From positions 1-64,000 of the forward strand of contig JAIUPA010000018.1 in the NCBI GenBank assembly GCA_020161665.1: 64,000 bases of DNA, written 5' to 3'. Source of the stretch: Pseudomonadota bacterium (lineage in GTDB: Bacteria > Pseudomonadota > Alphaproteobacteria > Rhizobiales > Rhizobiaceae). The translations under genes and the position numbers were made by a program. Each line of letters opens with the position of its first letter. Position 1 is the stretch's first letter. Shown here in pieces: positions 54,642 through 62,209 of this stretch. Under the pieces are notes generated by a model. That model saw only the letters and a list, made by a program, of their open reading frames with translations. It ran no database searches and had not been told where the DNA came from.

Positions 54642-55529
54642 TTACTGGCGGAACAGGGTCAGAATGTTCTGAGCGTTGGAGTTTGCAATCGACAGCGACT
54701 GGATGGCCAGCTGTTGCTGCGTCTGCAGTGCGGTCAGCTTGGCTGATTCCGCCTCCATGTCTGCGTCGACGAGACGGCTGATGCCGGTTTCAATCGAGTC
54801 GGACAGGGATTGTGCAAATTCCGTCTGCAAATCGATACGGGCGGAGAGCGAACCGAGCGTCGCAGCGCCCTTGGTCAGTTCCGACAGCGCCTTTTCGACG
54901 ACCTGCAGTGCATCATTGACCATCGTTGCCGTGGAGGCGGATTCGACCAGTGCAATGGTGGCAACGTCCTTGAGCACGCCCTTGGTGGCGTCTGCCTGGC
55001 CGTTGTTATTGCCGAAGAGTGCGAATTCGCCAATCGTGACGGTTTCCGTGGCGACGAGAACCGAACCCGGACCCGTACGGACGAAGCCGGTGACGACCGT
55101 GCTGGTGGATGTTGTGGTGCTGGCCAGCAGCCAGTTTTCACCGTTGAAGGAGGCCGAGCTGGCAATCGACTTCAACTGCGCCTGAAGCTGGCTGATTTCG
55201 TCCTGGATCTTGCCCACATCCACGCTGGTTTCCGATGCGGAGACAAGCTTGGACTTGATTTCGGTGACGATATCGATGGCGCTCTTTACGCCAGCATAGG
55301 CCACATCCACCTTTGCTGCGCCGACGCCCAGTGCGTCGGATGCGGCCTGAACAGCGGAGTTGTCCGAGCGCATCGTCGTGGCAATCGACCAGTAGGCCGA
55401 GTTGTCCTTGGCTTCGGAAATGCGGTAGCCGGTGGAGACGCGGTTTTGCGCGCCCTGCAAATCGGTATTGATGGAGCGCAGCGTCTGCAGCGCGGCCATT
55501 GCCGATACGTTGGTCAGAATACTTGTCAT
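54642..55529 (-). CDS. Flagellin (third copy)
   Basis: The 295-residue flagellin has conserved D0/D1 ends: MTSILTNVSAMAALQTLRSI, RVSTGYRISEAKDNSAYWSI and LTALQTQQQLAIQSLSIANS. The variable middle is short, and no D2/D3 domain is inserted. Its upstream region carries a perfect CtrA box and the leader motif shared with the first copy. By position it would be flaD (S. meliloti order A-B-D-C). It has its own terminator, so it is a separate transcription unit. Confidence 0.92.
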   Translation of the reverse strand: MTSILTNVSAMAALQTLRSINTDLQGAQNRVSTGYRISEAKDNSAYWSIATTMRSDNSAVQAASDALGVGAAKVDVAYAGVKSAIDIVTEIKSKLVSASETSVDVGKIQDEISQLQAQLKSIASSASFNGENWLLASTTTSTSTVVTGFVRTGPGSVLVATETVTIGEFALFGNNNGQADATKGVLKDVATIALVESASTATMVNDALQVVEKALSELTKGAATLGSLSARIDLQTEFAQSLSDSIETGISRLVDADMEAESAKLTALQTQQQLAIQSLSIANSNAQNILTLFRQ

Positions 55530-55564
55530 TGGACACCTGCCCCTTATGGCGTCTTTTGTTCAAG

Positions 55565-55582
55565 GGACATTCCGGACTTAAA
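55565..55582 (-). promoter_or_regulatory. Conserved flagellin leader motif
   Basis: GGACATTCCGGACTTAAA (plus-strand reading) lies 36 bases before the flagellin start and differs at one base from the motif upstream of the first flagellin. It is probably within the 5' leader of the mRNA or at the promoter's -10 region. Confidence 0.5.
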
Positions 55583-55722
55583 CCGGCAACGGTGATCGGC
55601 TACATGCCTGTTAACCCGCGATTCGCATTGGTTAACCCACCGTTTATCTGGCTTAAGAAAACAACATTATGGTTAACAAACCCTAAAGGGCCTTCGCAAA
55701 TTTCATCTTTTGGAAAGAGTTT

Positions 55723-55737
55723 TTAAACGCAAGTTAA
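55723..55737. promoter_or_regulatory. CtrA box upstream of the third flagellin
   Basis: TTAAACGCAAGTTAA is a perfect TTAA-N7-TTAA, about 195 bases before the flagellin start, in an AT-rich stretch that also has several TTAACC half-sites (near 55611, 55632 and 55673). Confidence 0.55.
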
Positions 55738-55773
55738 TTCAATGACTTGTTAAGACCTTGCAGCCGGACAAAC

Positions 55774-55800
55774 GAAAAATGGCGGCCTTGCGGCCGCCAT
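55774..55800 (-). terminator. Terminator of the second flagellin gene
   Basis: The perfect 9-bp stem ATGGCGGCC/GGCCGCCAT (55779-55787 with 55792-55800) with a 4-base loop is followed leftward by TTTTT. It lies about 27 bases after the flagellin stop. Confidence 0.88.
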
Positions 55801-55827
55801 TCATTAATGAATTTTGCGCTTTTGCGA

Positions 55828-56718
55828 TTAACCGCGGAAGAGCGAGAGAATGTTCTGCGAGGAGGAATTGGCAATCGACAGCGACTGGATGGCGAGCTGC
55901 TGCTGCGTCTGAAGGGCCGACAGTTTGGCCGATTCCGCTTCCATATCCGCGTCAACCAGACGGCTCACGCCGGTTTCGATGGCGTCGGAGAGCTTCGAGG
56001 CGAAGTCCATCTGCAGGTCGATACGCGAGGAGAGCGAGCCGAGCGTTGCAGCGCCGGTCGTCAGCTTCGAAAGTGCCGTTTCAACCGAAGCCAGCGCGGC
56101 GGCAATATCGGCCGATGCGGAGGATTCCGTGAGGTTGATGGCGGCGACCGAGGCGAGAACACCCGTCGAGACGTCGGCATTGCCGGTGGAGGCCATGCCG
56201 AAGAGTGCGAAATTGCCCGTGGTGACCGTTTCGGTCGACACCGTGACGTTGCTGACGCCCGAGCCGGTACGAACGAAGGCGGTGACAACCGACTTGGTAG
56301 CGGTTGCGGAACCGAGCAGCCAGTTTTCACCGTTGAACGAGGCGGATTCGGCGACCGACTTCAACTGCGCCTGCAGCTGCTTGATCTCGTCCTGGATCTT
56401 GGTCATGTCGGTCGAAGTTTCGTTCGCCGTGACCAGCTTGGACTTGATTTCCGTGACAACATCGATGGCGCTTTCAACGCCGGCATAAGCCACGTCGACC
56501 TTGGCAGCGCCGATGCCCAGAGCATCCGAAGCGGCGCCAACGGCGGCGTTGTCAGAACGCATCGTGGTCGCGATAGACCAGTAAGCGGAGTTGTCTTTGG
56601 CTTCAGCGATCCGATAGCCGGTCGACACATGATTCTGCGTCGACTGAAGATTTGAGTTGATGCTACGCAGTGTCTGGAGTGCGGACATTGCAGCAATGTT
56701 GGTGTTAATGCTCGTCAT
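55828..56718 (-). CDS. flaB: Flagellin (second copy)
   Basis: The 296-residue flagellin begins MTSINTNIAAMSALQTLRSI and ends QTQQQLAIQSLSIANSSSQN. It is closely similar to the first copy over most of its length, including the central VVTAFVRTGSG and TTGNFALFGM segments, so the two arose by recent duplication or are kept alike by conversion. I use ATG 56718; the upstream extension to 56763 is not flagellin-like. A perfect CtrA box lies about 85 bases upstream. Confidence 0.92.
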   Translation of the reverse strand: MTSINTNIAAMSALQTLRSINSNLQSTQNHVSTGYRIAEAKDNSAYWSIATTMRSDNAAVGAASDALGIGAAKVDVAYAGVESAIDVVTEIKSKLVTANETSTDMTKIQDEIKQLQAQLKSVAESASFNGENWLLGSATATKSVVTAFVRTGSGVSNVTVSTETVTTGNFALFGMASTGNADVSTGVLASVAAINLTESSASADIAAALASVETALSKLTTGAATLGSLSSRIDLQMDFASKLSDAIETGVSRLVDADMEAESAKLSALQTQQQLAIQSLSIANSSSQNILSLFRG

Positions 56719-56803
56719 TTTACTTAAGCCCCCTTCTTGGCGGCACTCGATAACAAGGAACATCCCAGTACAACGCCGGGGAGCAACGAATTGCTACATG
56801 CAA

Positions 56804-56818
56804 TTAACCTTCCATTAA
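56804..56818. promoter_or_regulatory. CtrA box upstream of the second flagellin
   Basis: TTAACCTTCCATTAA is a perfect TTAA-N7-TTAA, followed by CC and then another TTAA, giving three half-sites in a row. It lies about 85-100 bases before the flagellin start. Confidence 0.65.
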
Positions 56819-56963
56819 CCGAAAGATTAACTCGTCACTTTAGTGGTCCCATTAAACGAGAACATGGTTAAGAAGGGATAAACATAAGCGCTTTGGAATT
56901 TATAATTCGCTCCCCTTTTTTTGTGCCTGAATTTTCTCGAGCCAAATAAACCTTTTGGAAACG

Positions 56964-56994
56964 AAAAAGCCGCCCCGGAAACCGGAGCGGCCTT
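56964..56994 (-). terminator. Terminator of the first flagellin gene
   Basis: The stem GCCGCCCCGG/CCGGAGCGGC (56969-56978 with 56982-56991), with one C-A mismatch and a 3-base loop, is followed leftward by TTTTT. It lies about 40 bases after the flagellin stop. Confidence 0.85.
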
Positions 56995-57034
56995 TTGTGC
57001 TGAGGGGTAGGTGCCCCTGCCCTGCTCTTGCCGA

Positions 57035-57922
57035 TTAACGGAAGAGCGAGAGAACGTTCTGCGACGAGGAGTTCGCAATCGACAGTGACTGGATGGCGAG
57101 CTGCTGCTGCGTCTGCAAGGCAGACAGCTTGGCGGACTCTTCTTCCATGTCGGCATCAACCAGACGGCTCACGCCGCTTTCGATGGCGTCAGACAGCTTC
57201 GAAGCGAAGTCCATCTGCAGGTCGATACGCGAAGACAGCGAGCCGAGCGTTGCGGCGCCGGTCGTCAGCTTGGAAAGAGCGGTTTCAACATCCTGCAGAG
57301 CGGTTGCGATGGCGCTTGCGCCGGAGGATTCCGTGAGGTTGATCGAGGCGACCGAGGCGAGAACGCCGGTCGAAACGTCAGCCGTACCCGAAGAGCCCAT
57401 GCCGAAGAGCGCGAAGTTGCCGGTCGTGACCGTTTCGGTCGAAACCTGAACGTTGCTGCTGCCCGAGCCGGTACGGACGAAAGCGGTGACAACCGACTTC
57501 GTAGCAGTTGCGCCACCCATCAGCCAGTTTTCGCCGTTGAAGGAGGCGGATTCGGCAACAGACTTGAGCTGCGCCTGAAGCTGCTTCACTTCGTCCATGA
57601 TCTTGGACATGTCGGTGGAGGATTCGTTTGCCGTGACCAGCTTCGACTTGATTTCGGTCACAACGTCGATGGCGCTCTGAACGCCTGCATAAGCCACATC
57701 GACCTTGGCGGCGCCGATGCCCAGGGCGTCCGAAGCAGCGCCAACGGCGGCGTTGTCAGAGCGCATCGTGGTAGCGATCGACCAGTAGGACGCATTGTCC
57801 TTGGCGCTTGCGACCTTGAAACCCGTAGAAACGTGGTTCTGCGTGCTGTCCAGCTTGCTGTTCACATTACGCAGCGTCTGCAGCGCGGCCATTGCAGAAC
57901 TATTGGTGTTAATGCTCGTCAT
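57035..57922 (-). CDS. flaA: Flagellin (first copy)
   Basis: The 295-residue flagellin shows the D0/D1 ends INTNSSAMAALQTLRNVNSK and LSALQTQQQLAIQSLSIANS, with NHVSTGFKVASAKDNASYWS after the start. It is the first gene in the direction of transcription and by position matches FlaA, normally the principal subunit in rhizobial complex filaments. Its leader has the conserved motif at 57955. It has its own terminator. It is divergent from the OGT-type glycosyltransferase gene. Confidence 0.93.
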   Translation of the reverse strand: MTSINTNSSAMAALQTLRNVNSKLDSTQNHVSTGFKVASAKDNASYWSIATTMRSDNAAVGAASDALGIGAAKVDVAYAGVQSAIDVVTEIKSKLVTANESSTDMSKIMDEVKQLQAQLKSVAESASFNGENWLMGGATATKSVVTAFVRTGSGSSNVQVSTETVTTGNFALFGMGSSGTADVSTGVLASVASINLTESSGASAIATALQDVETALSKLTTGAATLGSLSSRIDLQMDFASKLSDAIESGVSRLVDADMEEESAKLSALQTQQQLAIQSLSIANSSSQNVLSLFR

Positions 57923-57954
57923 TGGAGTGTCCCCTGAAACGCATGACTAGTGAG

Positions 57955-57972
57955 GACATACCGGACTTAAAT
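57955..57972 (-). promoter_or_regulatory. Conserved flagellin leader motif
   Basis: GGACATACCGGACTTAAA (plus-strand reading) lies 33 bases before the start of the first flagellin. It matches 17 of 18 bases of the motif before the third copy, at nearly the same distance from the start codon. Confidence 0.5.
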
Positions 57973-58189
57973 ACTCTTACCGGTGAAGACGGTCGGCATC
58001 ATGCCAAATGGGTCCAAAATCGTGTGACACCAAGCCCGTCATGTGAGGGCCAATCTTGCAGTCAAAGCTTGCCAACTCCTTAAATCGGGCGCTTTGCCGC
58101 AGCCTCTCCGGGTTCATGGTTAACCCTTCGTTCCCGACACCTGCTTCATGCAAGCTTCGATGCTCATAATCCGATAAGCAGAATTTCAG

Positions 58190-60181
58190 GTGCCGCGCGC
58201 GCCCGAACAGGTGGAGTCTGGCTTGAACGGTGACATTTCCTACGCAGCGGCCTCGAAGGATTTCAAGGCTGGCCGCTATCTCGAGAGCCTGACGACGCTC
58301 AACCGCCTGATGGACACCCAGAAGGATGCGCGCACCTTTGCACTTCTGGCCAAGACGCTGCTCAAGCTTGGTATGCGCGGGGAAGCGGCGACCGCCTACG
58401 GGCTGGCCGCCGATCTCAACAGCAGCCAGTCCGATGAATATCGCGAAATGGCGCTTCTCCTGCATTTCGAATGCGGCCATGACGACCTGACGCTGGCAGC
58501 CGGCAGCAAACTCGTCAGCCGCGCCCGCAAGGACCCGGCCCTTGCCTATGCGCTTGCCTCCATTTTAGTGAAGCGCAACGATTATGAGCATGCCAGCGCC
58601 TTCAAGAAGGTTCTGGCCAGCAGCGACGAACCCGCCCACATGATTCTCGCCTCGCGCATGCTGATGGCGCATTGGGATTCGGATTCGGCCGAGCACATCG
58701 AGACCGCGCATACCCTCATGCGCAAGATCCCGCACAATAATACGATGCGGCTCATCTATCTGACGCTGTGCCGCGACATCAGCCGTTATGAGGCGATTGA
58801 AAAGCAGCAGAAGCCGATCTTCGAGGCGCTGGCGCGCGGTGAGGACGATTTCCTCGTTACCGACCACCCGTTCTTCAACCTGCACTGGACGGGCGACGAG
58901 CGGCTGAACAGCCTCGTGCGCCTCAACACCATCGTCATGCCGGAAGGTACGCGGGCGCGCCGTCAGGCCATGCCGCACACCTGGTCGGACAAGAAGCTGC
59001 GCATCGGTTACGTCTCCGCCGACCTTTGGGACCAGCACGCCACGATGAAGCTGATCCGCCGCGTGTTCGAACTGCACGACCGCGACCGCTTCGAAATCAC
59101 GCTTTTCTGCAACACGCCGCAATTCCTCTTGGACCGCAACACGGCGGACCGCTCGCAATGGGGCAATGTCATCCGCATCGAGGGCATGTCGGATGATGAA
59201 GTCTGCGACCTGATCCGGGCCCACGAGATCGACGTGCTTGTCGATATGAAGGGTTATACGAAATATAACCGCGCCTCGATCTTCAACCAGCCCTGCGCGC
59301 CGGTCCATGTGTCCTGGCTCGGCTTTCCGGGCAGCACCTACGGGATCGACCTCGACTATATTATCGGCGACCGCTTCGTGCTGCGCGACAGCTCAGCACC
59401 TTGGTATCCGGAAAAGTTCTGCCGCCTGCCGGAGTGCTATCAGCCGAACGACCCCTATTACCGCCCGGTGCCCGAACCGATCGAACGTTCGCAGATCGGC
59501 CTGCCGGAAGACGCATTCGTGTTTGCCTCCTTCAACGGCAACCGCAAGATCACGCTCGAGATGACAGGAATCTGGGCCGAGATCCTGAAGCGCACGCCCG
59601 ACAGCGTGCTGTGGATCATGCGCGCCAATATGGAAAGCCAGAACAACATCATCGCGCGCTTCCAGAAGCTCGGCATTCCGGCCAAGCGTCTCTACTTCAT
59701 GAAGCTCGAGCAGTATCAGGACCACATCAACCGCATTCCGCTCGCCGATCTCGGTCTCGACACCTATCCGGTGAACGGCCACACGACGACTTCGGAACAG
59801 CTTTGGGCGGGGCTTCCGGTCCTGACCGTCAAGGGCACCAACTTTGCCTCGCGCGTGAGCGAAAGCCTGCTGACCAATATGGGTGTGCCGGACCTGATCA
59901 CGGAAGACCGCGAAGACTATATCCGCCGCGCGGTGGCGCTTTTCGAGAACCGCGACGACCTTGCCGCCTATCGCCAGCGCATTCTGGATGGACGCTTCAC
60001 AGAGCCGTTGTTCGACGCCGAACGCTTTACCCGCCATCTCGAAAAATCCTTCGAGATGATGGCCGAGCGCGCTCGCCAAGGCCTTCAGCCGGAGCATATG
60101 GATGTGCCCGCGCTGCCGCCGCGCGACGCGCCTTTCATGAAGATTGAAGACCTCGCCCGCGAACAGTATCGCGTGCTTTAA
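58190..60181 (+). CDS. OGT-type (GT41) glycosyltransferase, candidate flagellin glycosyltransferase
   Basis: The protein of up to 663 residues has a helical TPR-like N-terminal region (about 15-210) and a C-terminal GT41 domain related to eukaryotic O-GlcNAc transferase. Visible motifs are RIGYVSADLWDQHATMKLI (271-289; His283 corresponds to the catalytic-region His), SWLGFPGSTYGIDLDYIIGD (375-394), FASFNGNRKITLEM and NGHTTTSEQLWAGLPVLT (529-546), with ASRVSESL after it. Start could be GTG 58190 or TTG 58223; the latter has GGTGGAG about six bases before it. It is divergent from the flagellin row, 267 bases away, so O-glycosylation of flagellin is the natural hypothesis. Confidence 0.85.
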   Translation: MPRAPEQVESGLNGDISYAAASKDFKAGRYLESLTTLNRLMDTQKDARTFALLAKTLLKLGMRGEAATAYGLAADLNSSQSDEYREMALLLHFECGHDDLTLAAGSKLVSRARKDPALAYALASILVKRNDYEHASAFKKVLASSDEPAHMILASRMLMAHWDSDSAEHIETAHTLMRKIPHNNTMRLIYLTLCRDISRYEAIEKQQKPIFEALARGEDDFLVTDHPFFNLHWTGDERLNSLVRLNTIVMPEGTRARRQAMPHTWSDKKLRIGYVSADLWDQHATMKLIRRVFELHDRDRFEITLFCNTPQFLLDRNTADRSQWGNVIRIEGMSDDEVCDLIRAHEIDVLVDMKGYTKYNRASIFNQPCAPVHVSWLGFPGSTYGIDLDYIIGDRFVLRDSSAPWYPEKFCRLPECYQPNDPYYRPVPEPIERSQIGLPEDAFVFASFNGNRKITLEMTGIWAEILKRTPDSVLWIMRANMESQNNIIARFQKLGIPAKRLYFMKLEQYQDHINRIPLADLGLDTYPVNGHTTTSEQLWAGLPVLTVKGTNFASRVSESLLTNMGVPDLITEDREDYIRRAVALFENRDDLAAYRQRILDGRFTEPLFDAERFTRHLEKSFEMMAERARQGLQPEHMDVPALPPRDAPFMKIEDLAREQYRVL

Positions 60182-60351
60182 GACGCCCGAAATCCCCGGC
60201 GCGGGCGGCCCTCCCAAGCCCCGCGCCTCAAGCCGCCGGGAGAGGAGCGAAACGTGCGCCCCTCTTTCGGGGCGGCATTGGCATGAAATGCCACGCACAT
60301 CAGCGCTCTTGAAAAATCAGCATTAAATTCAATTTTTGGCCATTTTGTTGT

Positions 60352-60379
60352 TTGACATTGGCCCTCGTGAACCTATCTT
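60352..60379 (+). promoter_or_regulatory. Sigma-70-type promoter
   Basis: TTGACA (60352-60357) and TATCTT (60374-60379) are separated by 16 bases, with an AT-rich upstream stretch that could serve as an UP element. It lies about 75 bases before the 29-codon ORF. Confidence 0.6.
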
Positions 60380-60454
60380 ACCGTCATCGATCAAGGATCG
60401 AGACACCGGATTTCAACGCTGACCAACACGGTCACAAACCAGAGGAGATATGAG

Positions 60455-60544
60455 ATGCGCCATACATATGCAGCCCATACGCTGCTTTGGCCGGTAACGC
60501 GCTGCTGCAAAACGAACTGTCGCCGCTCGCTCAAACGAATGTGA
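60455..60544 (+). CDS. 29-codon leader-like ORF
   Basis: ATG at 60455 follows AGAGGAGAT with five-base spacing, behind the best-looking promoter of this region. The peptide is short, with a Cys pair and then many Arg and Lys residues near its end (TRCCKTNCRRSLKRM). It ends 73 bases before the 62-residue gene, which is the arrangement of a regulatory leader peptide. It might equally be a free small protein. Confidence 0.4.
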   Translation: MRHTYAAHTLLWPVTRCCKTNCRRSLKRM

Positions 60545-60617
60545 CGGGCAACCGTCATCTTCCCCTTACAAAGCGAAATTAGACACAGGGCCGGCATCCT
60601 GCTGGCAGGAGTTCGTT

Positions 60618-60806
60618 ATGCAGAAGCAAGTCGTTGAATATGCGGGTATTCCCGTTGGAATCGTTATACCGGACGAAGGAAGACTGCGGTTCATCGCGGT
60701 CAAGTATCACGTCATTGATCTCGACAACCGGCACTTTCGCAGCCTGACCGATGTGAAGCAGGCCATTCGCACCCATTTGGGCGAGGCCATGCCGAACGCG
60801 GCCTAA
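60618..60806 (+). CDS. Small protein of unknown function (62 residues)
   Basis: The protein has no signal or membrane segment. It appears as a compact alpha/beta fold with two beta strands (VEYAGIPVGIVIPDEGRLRF, VKYHVIDLDNRHF) and a C-terminal helix (TDVKQAIRTHLGEA). ATG 60618 has AGGAG six bases upstream. It is likely co-transcribed with the preceding 29-codon ORF from the promoter at 60352. I do not recognise a family. Confidence 0.6.
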   Translation: MQKQVVEYAGIPVGIVIPDEGRLRFIAVKYHVIDLDNRHFRSLTDVKQAIRTHLGEAMPNAA

Positions 60807-60861
60807 GGTGGGCACGTTACCGTGCGCTTCACCTTGAAAGGCGGGGGAAGGCATCGGCACG

Positions 60862-60966
60862 AGAGCGCTGTTCGATCGGGTTGAACCAGATCGGCGCTCT
60901 AAACGTTTCTCTTTGAAGCGTTATCTTATCGATCCTCGTTCCACTCCGGTCGGATTACGCTATAAG
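60862..60966. repeat. Dispersed Rhizobiales-type intergenic repeat
   Basis: The segment contains an AGAGCGC/GCGCTCT stem (60862-60868 with 60894-60900) enclosing CGATC/GATCG, then AAACGTTTCTCTTTGAAGCG and an imperfect 'TTATCTTATCG..' tail. I recognise this pattern from abundant short intergenic repeats of Rhizobiaceae. It is a distant relative in style of the element at 8925-9028. No gene is in the surrounding 60807-61060. Confidence 0.45.
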
Positions 60967-61060
60967 AGACAGATGCGGCGCATGAAGTCGTGCCGTTCCT
61001 TCTCTTCTTCAAACAGGCGCTTGCCGTCTTGCGCGGCGCGCCGTTTCGCAGCAGGCAAAC

Positions 61061-62116
61061 ATGGACATTTCCCAGATCGTTCTTGACGGCGACACGCCCG
61101 GCGTGGCGTTCACGCTCCCCGTTTTTCGTTTCAAGGGAACCGATCCGAATGCGCCCAGCGTTTACATTCAGGCGGCGCTGCATGCGGGCGAACTGCCCGG
61201 CACGGCCCTGTGTCACTACCTCACCGGCCTTGTAAAAGAGGCCGACGACAAGGGCGATCTTCGCGGCGACATCACCCTCATTCCCCATGCCAACCCCATC
61301 GGTCTGGCTCAGAGCCATTTCGGCGAACTGCAAGGGCGCTTCGACCTTGGCACGCGCACCAATTTCAACCGCGACTTTCCTCTGGTCTCCTTGAGCGAAC
61401 GAGCGGAACGCCTTGCCGACGCACCGGAACTTGGAGCCGTCGCACGGCTGAAGCGCAAGCTGCTTTCCATGGCCCTTGAGGCCGATCTGATGCTCGATCT
61501 CCATTGCGACGATGAATCGCTGCAATATGCCTATATGGACCCGGTCTTCTGGCCGGAAGCCGCTGACCTTGCCAGCGCGCTGGCCATGGATGCCGTCTTC
61601 CTCTCCGATGGCGAAAGCACCGCCTTCGAAGAAGCGGTTGGCTATGCCATGAAGCGCGCGGCACCGGGCGCGGTAAAGCTTCCCGGCAAGCTTGCTGTCA
61701 CGCTCGAACTGCGCGGCCTTGCCGATGTGGATGGCGAACTGGCCAAGCGCGATGCGGCCGGGCTTTTTGCCTTCCTCAAAGGGCGCGGCGTGATTGCCGG
61801 TGGCACGGGAACGCCGTCGCCGTTCAGTGGTCCCGTTTCGCCGCTCGATTGCGTTGAAATGATCCGCTCGCCCGAAGCCGGAACCGTACTTTTCCACCGC
61901 GCGCCCGGCGACCGGGTCAAGGCTGGCGACCTGCTGGCCACCGTCCTGTCCCGACCCGGTTTTCCCGAAGGCGAAATCATCATCACCGCCCCGCAGGACG
62001 GTCTGATCGTGACACGCGTTTCACGGCGCTATGTGCGGCGCGGCGGCGATCTGATGAAGATCGCCTGCAACACGCTGAGCGCGAGAAAGCGCGCACCCGG
62101 CACGCTTGAGGATTAA
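61061..62116 (+). CDS. Succinylglutamate desuccinylase/aspartoacylase-family zinc enzyme
   Basis: The 351-residue protein is a member of the M14-like AstE/AspA family. The zinc ligands are visible in HAGELPG (His41, Glu44) and DLHCDDE (His148). The substrate loop GTRTNFNRDFP (97-107) is also present. A C-terminal domain with a lipoyl-like 'SPEAGTVLFHRAPGDRVKAGDLLATVL' pattern (split here by position: about 284-312) is usual in the YcgM-like bacterial branch. It would hydrolyse an N-acyl amino acid, but the substrate is not evident. The start ATG has only a weak upstream site. Confidence 0.8.
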   Translation: MDISQIVLDGDTPGVAFTLPVFRFKGTDPNAPSVYIQAALHAGELPGTALCHYLTGLVKEADDKGDLRGDITLIPHANPIGLAQSHFGELQGRFDLGTRTNFNRDFPLVSLSERAERLADAPELGAVARLKRKLLSMALEADLMLDLHCDDESLQYAYMDPVFWPEAADLASALAMDAVFLSDGESTAFEEAVGYAMKRAAPGAVKLPGKLAVTLELRGLADVDGELAKRDAAGLFAFLKGRGVIAGGTGTPSPFSGPVSPLDCVEMIRSPEAGTVLFHRAPGDRVKAGDLLATVLSRPGFPEGEIIITAPQDGLIVTRVSRRYVRRGGDLMKIACNTLSARKRAPGTLED

Positions 62117-62209
62117 CCATCTCCCTTGAGGCATCCTTAAACATGGCCTCCTAGAGTCCGGAGCGAACCTCCGCGCCATGACCGGCGCGGGTCGCGACAA
62201 ACCCGGATC

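Larger units (their letters stand above)
56719..57034. other. Intergenic region upstream of the second flagellin
   Basis: This 316-base AT-rich stretch holds the CtrA box at 56804, a third TTAA eight bases beyond it, a diverged leader motif (GGAACATCCCAGTACAA at 56758) and the terminator of the first flagellin gene. No gene is supported. Confidence 0.6.

Noticed and set aside
60961..60972. TATAAGAGACAG, identical to 12 bases of the Tn5 mosaic end used in sequencing adapters
   Set aside because: The remaining seven bases of the 19-base end do not match and the flanks look like ordinary repeat DNA; a 12-base match can arise by chance. Read-level inspection would settle it.
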